From Streptomyces sp. NBC_00306 (GTDB taxonomy: Bacteria; Actinomycetota; Actinomycetes; Streptomycetales; Streptomycetaceae): DNA of 64,000 nucleotides. The stretch covers positions 4,464,001-4,528,000 of the forward strand of contig NZ_CP108032.1 of the NCBI RefSeq assembly GCF_036169555.1, read 5' to 3'. The notes below the pieces were generated by a model that was not told where the DNA came from, did no database searches, and saw only the letters and a list, made by a program, of their open reading frames with translations. How positions within the stretch are numbered: position 1 is the stretch's first letter; each line of letters begins with the position of its first letter. Positions 33,328-41,157 of the stretch are shown piece by piece. The position numbers and the translations under genes are program-made.

Positions 33328-34017
33328 GTGACTACCCTTGCGCTCGGACCGAGCTGGCTGGACCCGGACTATCTGATCGGGACCTTCGGCCTGATCGGCG
33401 TGCTGGTCATCGTCTTCGCCGAGTCCGGACTGCTCATCGGCTTCTTCCTGCCGGGCGACTCGCTGCTGTTCACCACCGGTCTGCTGGTGACGACGAACAA
33501 GCTCGACTATCCGCTCTGGCTGGTCTGTCTGCTCATCGTGCTGGCGGCCGTGATCGGTGACCAGGTCGGCTATCTCTTCGGCCGCAAGGTCGGCCCCTCG
33601 CTCTTCAAGCGCCCGGACTCCAAGCTCTTCAAGCAGGAGAACGTCGAGAAGGCGCACGACTTCTTCGAGAAGTACGGCCCCAAGTCGCTGGTCCTCGCGC
33701 GCTTCGTGCCCATCGTGCGGACGTTCACGCCGATCATCGCCGGTGTGAGCCGGATGAACTACCGCTCGTTCATCACCTTCAACATCATCGGCGGCACCCT
33801 GTGGGGTGCGGGCGTGACGCTGCTCGGTGCCGCACTGGGCAAGGTCGAGTTCGTGCACCAGCACATCGAGGCGATCCTGATCCTCATCGTGCTCGTCTCG
33901 GTGCTGCCGATCGCGATCGAGTTCCTGCGGGCCCGCTCGAAGAACAAGAAGGCCGCGGTCTCCGCGCCCGACTCGGACATCCCGCCGGCCCGCGGCGGCC
34001 GCCACGCCAAGCGCTGA
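33328..34017 (+). CDS. DedA-family membrane protein
   Basis: The 229-residue product has about five hydrophobic segments and the DedA/SNARE-associated signatures FFLPGDSLLFTTG (about residue 45) and ARFVPIVRTFTPIIAGVSRM (about residue 131), including the conserved basic residue in each. DedA proteins are now viewed as lipid scramblases or flippases that recycle undecaprenyl phosphate or phospholipids. The C-terminal 25 residues are a basic cytosolic tail. GTG 33328 follows GGAGCCCGG weakly. A perfect 11-bp stem follows the stop. Confidence 0.92.
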   Translation: MTTLALGPSWLDPDYLIGTFGLIGVLVIVFAESGLLIGFFLPGDSLLFTTGLLVTTNKLDYPLWLVCLLIVLAAVIGDQVGYLFGRKVGPSLFKRPDSKLFKQENVEKAHDFFEKYGPKSLVLARFVPIVRTFTPIIAGVSRMNYRSFITFNIIGGTLWGAGVTLLGAALGKVEFVHQHIEAILILIVLVSVLPIAIEFLRARSKNKKAAVSAPDSDIPPARGGRHAKR

Positions 34018-34026
34018 GCTCCGAAA

Positions 34027-34055
34027 GCGCGGCCGGCGACGAGGGCCGGCCGCGC
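34027..34055. terminator. Hairpin between convergent dedA-like and threonine-exporter genes
   Basis: GCGCGGCCGGC (34027-34037) and GCCGGCCGCGC (34045-34055) are perfect complements with a seven-base loop. It begins nine bases after the dedA-like stop and could serve the opposite gene too. Confidence 0.7.
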
Positions 34056-34095
34056 AGAGATGTACGGACCGGCCGCGCATCCCCTGTCGTACGGA

Positions 34096-35751
34096 CTAGA
34101 AGCCGCGTGTCCGCTTGGCCGCGCGGCGCTCCGACGGTTCCGCGACACCCGGGAGCCGGAAGAACAGCCGGGAGACCTCGCCTCCGAGGTTCACCCCGAT
34201 CGCGATGGCCAGGGCCAGCGCCGCCGCCTTGGACAGCGAGGCGAGGCCCGCGTTCAGATCACCCCGCGCGATCTCCAGCAGCCCGAAGTACGTCGCGCTA
34301 CCGGGCAGCAGCGGCCCGATCGCGGCGGTGACGTACGGCAGCGCCGAGGCGAAGCGGTAGCGCGACAGCACCTGCCCGAACAGACCCACCAGCCCGGCCG
34401 CGGCGGCCGTGGCGGCGACCGGCGGGACGTTCGCGGTGTCCGCGAGCGCGCCGTAGACCACCCAGGCGACACCGCCGTTGAGCGTCACCAGCAGCACGGT
34501 GTCGCGCTCCTGCTGGAGCATCACGGCGAAGCACAACGACAGCGCCATCGCCGCCAGCGTCTGGATCACCGGCCGCTCCACGCTGTGGATGGCCGTCTCG
34601 GGGTTGAGCGCCGCGTCCAGGGCCAGCCCCAGGTAGAGCACGCTGAGCACCCCGACGACGATGCCGACGACGAGGTAGCCGACCTCCAGGAGGCGGGCGG
34701 CCGCGGTGATGTAGAAGCCGGTCAGGCCGTCCTGGACGCCGGCGACCAGCGCCCGCCCGGGGATCAGGGCGAACAGTCCACCGGTGATCACCGCCGACGC
34801 CCGGACCTCCAGCGGTGACAGGGTCAGCGCGACCCCCATCGCGGCCGGGGGCATCGCCGCCGCCACGAACTGGTAGAACTCCGGCAGCCCGCGGCCCGCG
34901 CACAGCCACGCCAGCCGGTCGCCGAGCATGGCACTGATCGCCGCCGCCAGGAACACCAGAACATTGCCGCCGACCAGCACGGATGCCGCTCCGGCCAGCA
35001 GTCCGCCGGACAGCGTCAGCGCCCAGCCGGGAAAGGGGTGCCGGTTCCTGCGGATTTCCGCGAGCGTCCGGTACGCCTCCTCCAGGGAGACGTCGCTCTC
35101 CTCCGAGCTGATCTCGTGGATCAGCCGGTAGACGGCCGCGAGACGGGTGTAGTCGGTGCCCCGCCGGCGTACGGTCCGGTTCGCCGTCACCGGGTCGTCG
35201 ACCAGTGAGGGCTGATACGTGATCGAGAGCAGCGTGAAGGTGACCGTGGGCTCGCAGCGGTCGAGACCGTACGAACGCGAGATGGCGAACATCGCCGCCT
35301 CGACGTCCTCGGCGCCCTCGCCGCCCGCCAGCAGCAGCTCGCCGATACGCAGCGTCAGGTCGAGCACCCTCGGCACGGCCGGGCCCGCGTCGTCCTGCTT
35401 CTGCACCGCGTCCGGGACCGGGCGCTCGCCCACCGGGATCTTCAGCATGGCCCGCATGCGGTCCTGCCACGGAAGATCCTTGGTCAGCCTCACCATCGGG
35501 ATGCCCTGCGCGGGCGTGAAGGCGGGCGGTGAGTGCCGGGCCCTGTAGGTCCGCGGCGGAGCGAAGGCGGAACCTTCCGGTTCGGCCGGAGCATCCGGGG
35601 CGAACCCTGCCGGAACCGCGAACTCCGATGTGGTGGTCGGATCCTCGTCGGCCGTATCGGGCTGGCCCAGTCCCGTAGGTGGGGCAAAGGCGCTGTGCGC
35701 CTCGTCGGACTGAGGCTTCCGGTCTTCCGGACCCTCCGGCTCCGCCACCAC
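34096..35751 (-). CDS. Threonine/serine exporter family protein (ThrE)
   Basis: The product of about 551 residues has a long Pro/Ala/Glu-rich cytosolic N-terminus (about 1-120), a ThrE first domain (LRIGELLLAGGEGAEDVEAA, EPTVTFTLLSITYQP) and about ten TM segments in two halves, the fused equivalent of YjjP plus YjjB. Family members export threonine and serine, as in Corynebacterium ThrE. I chose GTG 35751 with GAGGG nearby; GTG 35748 is adjacent and equally possible. It follows the pyrophosphatase gene on the same strand but is separated by a 17-bp-stem hairpin, so it probably has its own promoter. Confidence 0.88.
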   Translation of the reverse strand: MVAEPEGPEDRKPQSDEAHSAFAPPTGLGQPDTADEDPTTTSEFAVPAGFAPDAPAEPEGSAFAPPRTYRARHSPPAFTPAQGIPMVRLTKDLPWQDRMRAMLKIPVGERPVPDAVQKQDDAGPAVPRVLDLTLRIGELLLAGGEGAEDVEAAMFAISRSYGLDRCEPTVTFTLLSITYQPSLVDDPVTANRTVRRRGTDYTRLAAVYRLIHEISSEESDVSLEEAYRTLAEIRRNRHPFPGWALTLSGGLLAGAASVLVGGNVLVFLAAAISAMLGDRLAWLCAGRGLPEFYQFVAAAMPPAAMGVALTLSPLEVRASAVITGGLFALIPGRALVAGVQDGLTGFYITAAARLLEVGYLVVGIVVGVLSVLYLGLALDAALNPETAIHSVERPVIQTLAAMALSLCFAVMLQQERDTVLLVTLNGGVAWVVYGALADTANVPPVAATAAAAGLVGLFGQVLSRYRFASALPYVTAAIGPLLPGSATYFGLLEIARGDLNAGLASLSKAAALALAIAIGVNLGGEVSRLFFRLPGVAEPSERRAAKRTRGF

Positions 35752-35818
35752 GTGCTGCCCTCGCTCCCTCTTGTTCCGGCTTGTCACCCAGTATGTGCAC
35801 GGACCCCCGGGCACACGC

Positions 35819-35856
35819 ACGGCGGGCGGGACACCCCGTGGTGTCCCGCCCGCCGT
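35819..35856 (-). terminator. 17-bp perfect hairpin terminator of the pyrophosphatase gene
   Basis: ACGGCGGGCGGGACACC (35819-35835) pairs without mismatch with GGTGTCCCGCCCGCCGT (35840-35856) around a four-base loop. It lies 39 bp after the pyrophosphatase stop on the minus strand and is the strongest stem in the window. No T tract follows. Confidence 0.85.
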
Positions 35857-35895
35857 CTTGTGACCGCTGTCGGCGGCGTTATGCGCGCCGGATGA

Positions 35896-36390
35896 TCAGT
35901 GCGCGCCGCCCTGCGCCTCGAGGCGCTTGTAGGAGGCCTCGATCTCGGCCTCGGCCTCGGTACGGCCGACCCAGTTCGCGCCCTCCACGGACTTGCCGGG
36001 CTCCAGGTCCTTGTAGACCTCGAAGAAGTGCTGGATCTCCAGGCGGTCGAACTCGGAGACGTGGTGGATGTCGCGCAGGTGCTCGACCCGCGGGTCGGAG
36101 GCCGGGACGCACAGCAGCTTGTCGTCGCCGCCCGCCTCGTCGGTCATCCGGAACATGCCGATCGCACGGCACTTGATGAGACAGCCGGGGAAGGTCGGCT
36201 CGTCGAGGATGACCAGGGCGTCCAGCGGGTCACCGTCCTCGCCGAGGGTGTTCTCCACGAACCCGTAGTCGGCCGGGTAGCTGGTCGAGGTGAAGAGTCG
36301 ACGGTCAAGGCGGATACGACCGGTCTCGTGGTCCACCTCGTACTTGTTCCTCGAACCCTTCGGGATCTCGATGGTGACGTCGAACTCCAC
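35896..36390 (-). CDS. ppa: Inorganic pyrophosphatase (family I)
   Basis: The 164-residue product is a soluble family I pyrophosphatase. It has the signature DGDPLDALV with its metal-binding Asp residues, preceded by YPADYGFVENTLGE, and the substrate-binding KGSRNKYEVD segment near the N-terminus. It hydrolyses PPi to two phosphates and drives biosynthetic reactions. I chose GTG 36390 (VEFDVTIEIPKG) because GGAGGAG lies just before it and family proteins begin there; ATG 36414 is upstream. It is divergent from the carboxypeptidase gene with 86 bp between starts. Confidence 0.95.
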   Translation of the reverse strand: MEFDVTIEIPKGSRNKYEVDHETGRIRLDRRLFTSTSYPADYGFVENTLGEDGDPLDALVILDEPTFPGCLIKCRAIGMFRMTDEAGGDDKLLCVPASDPRVEHLRDIHHVSEFDRLEIQHFFEVYKDLEPGKSVEGANWVGRTEAEAEIEASYKRLEAQGGAH

Positions 36391-36476
36391 GGGTGGCTCC
36401 TCCATGATCAACACATAGGTCTGGTGGTTAAGTGTCCCTCACGCATGTGTGTGATCGCGAAAGGGGCTGGTGCGAG

Positions 36477-37880
36477 GTGCCAGTGGTCAGGACATGGCAG
36501 CTGACCGCGGGCGCGGCCGTGGTCGGGCTCGCCCTGGCTGCCGGGGCGGTGGCCGCGGCCGGCCCCTGGGACTCCGGTCAGCGTAAGGCCGAGAGGGAGT
36601 GGGCGGCCGCCCGGAGCCCGGGTGGTGGCGTACATCACCCCAGGCCGGTGCCGGGACGCCCGCAGCCCGCACCCAGCGCACCCGGCGTCCTCACCGCGCT
36701 CGGCATCCCCGGGACGGCTCCCGCCACCGCGCCGGCGGCCGCTCCGGCCGACCTCGCCGAGGAGCTCCTCCCGCTGCTCGGCGACCCCGGCCTCGGCACG
36801 GTGCAGACGGCCTCCGTCGTCGACCTCGCCACCGGCCGCGCGCTGTACGGCAAGGGGGCCGCCACCCAGATGACCCCGGCCTCCACGATCAAGATCGCCA
36901 CCTCGGTCGCCGCCCTCGGCGCGCTCGGCCCCGACCACCGCATCCCCACCACGGCCACCGCCTCCAAGGACGGCAAGGTGCTCACCCTGGTCGGCGGCGG
37001 GGACGCCAGTCTGGACCGGGCACGTCTGGGCGTGCTCGCCCAGCGCGCGGCGAGCGCGCTGAAGGCGCGCGGCACCACCGCGGTGCGTCTCGCCTACGAC
37101 GTCTCGCTCTACAAGGGCCCGGTGCGCCACCCCATCGGCCGGAACGGCAACCTCGCGCCGGTCACCCCGCTGATGCTCCACGAGGGCCGCGTCGACGAGC
37201 GGAGCACGAAGGACGCCGAACGCTTCGACGACCCCGCGCGCGAGGCGGCCCGCGTCTTCGCGCAATTGCTGAAGGACCGCGGCCTCACGGTCGCGGCCGA
37301 GCCCACGCCCGGCCGGCCCGCGGCGGGGTCGACGCCCGTCGCCAAGGTGCTCTCGGATCCCCTCTCCGCCCTCGTCGAGCGGCTGTTGACGGAGAGCAAC
37401 AACGACCTCGCGGAGGCCGTCGCCCGTCAGACCGCTCTGGCCACCGGCCGGCCGGCGAGCTTCGTGGGCGCCGAGGCGGCCGTGACCGCGCAACTCAAGA
37501 AGCTGAAGCTGCCGTTGGCGGGGGCCCGCTTCGCCGACGGCAGCGGGCTGAACCGCGCCGACCGGCTCTCCGCGGGGCAGCTCACCGCCCTGTTGGCTCT
37601 CGCTGCCGACCCGGACCGTCCCGGACTGCGGCCGGTTCTCACGGGTCTCCCGGTCGCCGGCTTCACCGGAACCCTGTCGGGCCGCTACGGCGCCACCTCG
37701 CCGGGCACCGGCCTCATCCGCGCCAAGACAGGCACCCTGAGCCAGGTGAACTCCCTGGCGGGAACGGTCGTTGCCCCGGACGGACGACTCCTCGCGTTCG
37801 CCTTCATGGCGGGCGGCACAGCGGACGCGGGATCCGCCCAACCGGCCCTGGACCGGCTCGCGGCGGCACTCGCCACGTGA
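36477..37880 (+). CDS. dacB: D-alanyl-D-alanine carboxypeptidase/endopeptidase (PBP4, S13 family)
   Basis: The 467-residue product has an N-terminal hydrophobic segment (about residues 5-28), a Pro/Ala-rich spacer to about residue 95, and a class C penicillin-binding domain with all three active-site motifs: STIK (Ser136, Lys139), SNN (307-309) and KTG (417-419). It trims the terminal D-Ala or cleaves cross-links in peptidoglycan outside the membrane. I chose GTG 36477; other in-frame GTG codons nearby (36483) are possible. It is divergent from ppa and 67 bp upstream of the DUF2342 gene, an order common in actinobacteria along with tilS, hpt and ftsH. Confidence 0.92.
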   Translation: MPVVRTWQLTAGAAVVGLALAAGAVAAAGPWDSGQRKAEREWAAARSPGGGVHHPRPVPGRPQPAPSAPGVLTALGIPGTAPATAPAAAPADLAEELLPLLGDPGLGTVQTASVVDLATGRALYGKGAATQMTPASTIKIATSVAALGALGPDHRIPTTATASKDGKVLTLVGGGDASLDRARLGVLAQRAASALKARGTTAVRLAYDVSLYKGPVRHPIGRNGNLAPVTPLMLHEGRVDERSTKDAERFDDPAREAARVFAQLLKDRGLTVAAEPTPGRPAAGSTPVAKVLSDPLSALVERLLTESNNDLAEAVARQTALATGRPASFVGAEAAVTAQLKKLKLPLAGARFADGSGLNRADRLSAGQLTALLALAADPDRPGLRPVLTGLPVAGFTGTLSGRYGATSPGTGLIRAKTGTLSQVNSLAGTVVAPDGRLLAFAFMAGGTADAGSAQPALDRLAAALAT

Positions 37881-37947
37881 GGTCCGTGGCCGACCGGCGC
37901 CTTCCGACACCTCACCGTCCCGCGGGCCCACCACGTACGGTTGACGC

Positions 37948-39075
37948 ATGACGAGCATCGGTGGTGCCGAGATGGTCGACTGGAACCTCGCCGTGGCGAC
38001 CGCGACCCGCTTCGTGCGGCCCGGGCCCGAAGTGACCCGGGAGGAGGCGCGGGCCGTCGTCGCCGAGCTGCGACGGCATGCCAAGGCCTCGGAAGAGCAT
38101 GTGCGCGGCTTCACGCAAATGATTCCCGAAAGCCATCAGCCCGAGGACACCCCGGTCCTGGTCGTGGACCGGGCGGGCTGGGTGCGGGCGAACGTCGCGG
38201 GCTTCCGCGAACTGCTCAAGCCCCTGCTGGAGAAGATGCAGGAGCGCCGCCCCGGCGGGCCCGGCGGTGCGGTCCTGGGCGCGGTCGGCGGCAAGGTCAC
38301 CGGCGTCGAGCTGGGCATGCTGCTCTCCTTCCTGGCCTCGCGGGTCCTCGGCCAGTACGAGACCTTCGCCCCCGCCACCCGTGATCTGCCCGCGGGCTCC
38401 AACGGCGGCGGACGCCTCCTGCTGGTCGCGCCGAACATCGTCCATGTGGAGCGCGAGCTCGAGGTCGATCCGCACGACTTCCGGCTCTGGGTCTGTCTCC
38501 ACGAGGAGACCCATCGCACGCAGTTCACCGGCGTGCCGTGGCTCCGTGACCACCTCGAGGGCGAGATCCAGTCATTTCTCGGCGAGACCGAGGTCGACCC
38601 GATGACCGTCCTGGAGCGTCTGCGCGAGGCGGCCCAGTCCCTGTCCGGGGCCCGTCCCGAGGGCGAGGAGGACGAGGGCCGCTCCATCGTGGAGCTGGTG
38701 CAGACCCCGGCCCAGCGGGAGATCCTCGGCCGGCTGACCGCCGTGATGTCCCTCCTGGAGGGTCATGCCGACTTCGTGATGGACGGCGTGGGTCCCGACG
38801 TCGTGCCCTCCGTGGCGGAGATCCGCGAGAAGTTCCAGCAGCGCAGGGCGCGTGGCGCGAGCCGGCTGGACCAGGCGCTGCGCAAGCTCCTCGGACTCGA
38901 TGCCAAGCTGCGTCAGTACCGCGACGGCGAGCGTTTCGTCCGGGCTGTCGTGGAGGAGGTCGGTATGGACGGGTTCAACCGGGTATGGACGTCCCCGAAC
39001 ACTCTCCCGACCAAGGCGGAGATCGCCAAACCGGCGGACTGGGTCGCGCGGGTGCACCGTAAAGCAGAGTCCTGA
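37948..39075 (+). CDS. Zincin-like metalloprotein, DUF2342 family
   Basis: The 375-residue product has an HExxH-like zinc motif (HEETHRTQF, His185) and a downstream Glu in LEGHADFVMDGVG (about residue 271), the layout of the DUF2342/zincin-like family often annotated as F420 biosynthesis-associated protein. The assignment to F420 synthesis is by annotation tradition and not proven. There is no signal peptide. The ATG gives MTSIGGAEMVDWNLA; WNLA is conserved, so the start may also be ATG 37972. It sits between dacB and tilS on the same strand and may be co-transcribed with dacB. Confidence 0.88.
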   Translation: MTSIGGAEMVDWNLAVATATRFVRPGPEVTREEARAVVAELRRHAKASEEHVRGFTQMIPESHQPEDTPVLVVDRAGWVRANVAGFRELLKPLLEKMQERRPGGPGGAVLGAVGGKVTGVELGMLLSFLASRVLGQYETFAPATRDLPAGSNGGGRLLLVAPNIVHVERELEVDPHDFRLWVCLHEETHRTQFTGVPWLRDHLEGEIQSFLGETEVDPMTVLERLREAAQSLSGARPEGEEDEGRSIVELVQTPAQREILGRLTAVMSLLEGHADFVMDGVGPDVVPSVAEIREKFQQRRARGASRLDQALRKLLGLDAKLRQYRDGERFVRAVVEEVGMDGFNRVWTSPNTLPTKAEIAKPADWVARVHRKAES

Positions 39076-39249
39076 ACCGGAGGCAGCCGCACGCCCTGGT
39101 AATCACCCATCCGAGGGACCGTGGGCCGTTGGCAGGCGTGCAATGCTCGGAGAACGGCTCGGTTCTGTCACCATCGACGCACTCTGAGTGACTGAACCTC
39201 CTCCCGACTCCGACCGAGGCACCCCCCAATTCCACGAAGGGCACCGGAC

Positions 39250-40341
39250 ATGGGTCCCCATCCTGCGGTCGCGGCGATACGCCTGGCGGTCCGCCGCGTA
39301 CTCCACGACGTACTCACCGAGCACACCGAGACAAACGAACACTCAGCCCGGCTCGAGCGCACCCTGAGCCATGCGGCCGCCGCGCCCTCCGGGTCCCACC
39401 TGCCCGGCCGGTCCGCCCTGCCCGTCGACGAGCCCCTCGTGCTCGTGGCCTGCTCCGGCGGCGCCGACTCGATGGCCCTCGCCTCCGCGCTCGCCTTCGA
39501 GGCACGCAAGCTCTCCGTCCGGGCCGGTGGCGTCACCGTCGACCACGGCCTCCAGGACGGCTCCGACCTCCGCGCGGCCGAAGTCGCCGCCCGCCTCGGC
39601 TCGCTGGGTCTCGATCCCGTCGAGTCCATCACCGTCCACGTGGGCCGCGAAGGCGGACCCGAGGCCGCGGCCCGCGACGCGCGCTATGCGGCGCTGGACG
39701 ACGCGGCCGAACGCCACGGCGCTGCCGCCGTGCTCCTCGGCCACACCCGTGACGACCAGGCCGAAACCGTCCTGCTGGGCCTCGCGCGCGGCTCCGGGAC
39801 CCGCTCGCTGTCCGGAATGGCGGCCGTCTCGGGGGCGGCCGGCCGTTACCGCAGACCCTTCCTCCAGCTCGACCGGCAGACCGCCCGCAAGGCCTGCATG
39901 GTCCAGTCGCTGCCCGTCTGGGACGACCCGCACAACGCCGACCCGGCCTACACCCGCTCCCGGCTGCGCCACGAGGGCCTGCCCGCCCTGGAGAAGGCGC
40001 TCGGCAAGGGCGTCGTCGAGGCCCTGGCCCGTACCGCGCAGCTCTCCCGCGACGACGCCGACGCCCTCGACACCTGGGCCGCCGACGCGGACGCCTCCGT
40101 CCGTGACGACTCGGGCCGGCTGGAGTGCGCCAAGCTCTACGCCCTGCCGCCCGCCGTACGCCGCCGGGTGCTGCGCCGGGCCGTCATCGAGGCCGGTGCG
40201 CCCGCGGGTTCGCTGTTCGCCCGTCACGTCGAAGAGGTCGACCGGCTGATCACCGGCTGGCGCGGCCAGGGGGCCATCAATCTGCCCGGCCGCGTCGAGG
40301 CGCGACGGCAGGGTGGCAGACTGGTCATTCGGCAAGGCTGA
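39250..40341 (+). CDS. tilS: tRNA(Ile)-lysidine synthetase
   Basis: The 363-residue product is a PP-loop ATPase with the motif ACSGGADSMALA (SGGADS at 69-74) and the TilS phrases LLGHTRDDQAETVLLGLARG and YTRSRLRHEGLP. It adds lysine to the C34 wobble base of the CAU-anticodon isoleucine tRNA so that it reads AUA. The N-terminal 60 residues precede the catalytic domain and contain a basic helix; the C-terminal domain is shorter than in E. coli. The next gene, hpt, follows by 74 bp, as in most bacteria, where the pair acts with ftsH. Confidence 0.95.
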   Translation: MGPHPAVAAIRLAVRRVLHDVLTEHTETNEHSARLERTLSHAAAAPSGSHLPGRSALPVDEPLVLVACSGGADSMALASALAFEARKLSVRAGGVTVDHGLQDGSDLRAAEVAARLGSLGLDPVESITVHVGREGGPEAAARDARYAALDDAAERHGAAAVLLGHTRDDQAETVLLGLARGSGTRSLSGMAAVSGAAGRYRRPFLQLDRQTARKACMVQSLPVWDDPHNADPAYTRSRLRHEGLPALEKALGKGVVEALARTAQLSRDDADALDTWAADADASVRDDSGRLECAKLYALPPAVRRRVLRRAVIEAGAPAGSLFARHVEEVDRLITGWRGQGAINLPGRVEARRQGGRLVIRQG

Positions 40342-40415
40342 CGCAGCGGCGCAAGCACCACGGCTGTGTCACCCCGGGGGCGACCCCGGGACCCCGGCAG
40401 ACAGAAAGCGACCGC

Positions 40416-40970
40416 GTGAACGAGAAGGACTTGGGCACCGACCTTCAGTCGGTGCTCATCACCAAGGAAGAGATCGACGCGAAGCTGGCGGAGCTCGCCG
40501 CGAAGATCGACGCGGAGTACGCGGGCAAGGATCTGCTCCTCGTCGGTGTGCTCAAGGGCGCCGTGATGGTGATGGCGGATCTGGCGCGCGCGCTGTCCAC
40601 GCCCGTCACCATGGACTGGATGGCGGTGTCGTCCTACGGCGCGGGCACCCAGTCGTCGGGTGTCGTCCGGATCCTCAAGGACCTGGACACCGACATCAAG
40701 GGCAAGCACGTCCTGATCGTCGAGGACATCATCGACTCCGGCCTCACGCTCTCGTGGCTGCTCTCGAACCTCGGATCGCGCGAGCCGGCCTCCCTCGAGG
40801 TCTGCACGCTGCTGCGTAAGCCGGATGCCGCAAAGGTGGCGATCGACGTGAAGTGGATCGGCTTCGACATCCCGAACGAGTTCGTCGTCGGGTACGGGCT
40901 GGACTACGCGGAGAAGTACCGCAACGTGCCGTTCGTCGGCACGCTCGCACCGCACGTCTACGGCGGCTGA
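40416..40970 (+). CDS. hpt: Hypoxanthine phosphoribosyltransferase
   Basis: The 184-residue product has the PRPP-binding motif (HVLIVEDIIDSGLTLSW, about residues 94-110), the flexible-loop phrase MAVSSYGAGTQSSG and the purine-contacting segment VKWIGFDIPNEFVVGYGLDY. It salvages hypoxanthine and guanine with PRPP to form IMP and GMP. I chose GTG 40416 with GAAAG eight bases upstream. The gene lies between tilS and ftsH. A sigma-R-like promoter begins eight bases after its stop. Confidence 0.95.
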   Translation: MNEKDLGTDLQSVLITKEEIDAKLAELAAKIDAEYAGKDLLLVGVLKGAVMVMADLARALSTPVTMDWMAVSSYGAGTQSSGVVRILKDLDTDIKGKHVLIVEDIIDSGLTLSWLLSNLGSREPASLEVCTLLRKPDAAKVAIDVKWIGFDIPNEFVVGYGLDYAEKYRNVPFVGTLAPHVYGG

Positions 40971-40977
40971 CGCCACC

Positions 40978-41004
40978 GGGAACCCTTACCCCCCTCCCGG
41001 CGTT
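40978..41004 (+). promoter_or_regulatory. Sigma-R-like promoter (GGGAAC-N18-GTT) upstream of ftsH
   Basis: GGGAAC at 40978-40983 and GTT at 41002-41004 are 18 bases apart, an exact fit to the sigma-R consensus of streptomycetes. It lies in the hpt-ftsH gap and would give ftsH a leader of about 145 bases. Sigma-R controls thiol-oxidative and protein-quality responses, which suits a membrane protease. Confidence 0.6.
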
Positions 41005-41134
41005 GGAGCATGGGAGGGCGGGTGTGTCAGCCGTACCGTGCGGTCACGGTGACGATGCTGGGGTACCGTCCGAAGAACAGTTAGCTTTAAATACAGAGCA
41101 CTCTCACAGCAGCATTCACTACGGGCAGGAGGGA

Positions 41135-41152
41135 CGGAGCGAATTCGCTCCG
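41135..41152 (+). promoter_or_regulatory. 18-bp perfect palindrome in the ftsH leader
   Basis: CGGAGCGAATTCGCTCCG is self-complementary and stands between the purine-rich GGAGGGA (41128-41134) and the ftsH ATG at 41158. As RNA it would form a 7-8-bp hairpin that shortens the distance between ribosome-binding site and start codon, or blocks it. It could also be a protein-binding operator. Confidence 0.55.
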
Positions 41153-41157
41153 TATGG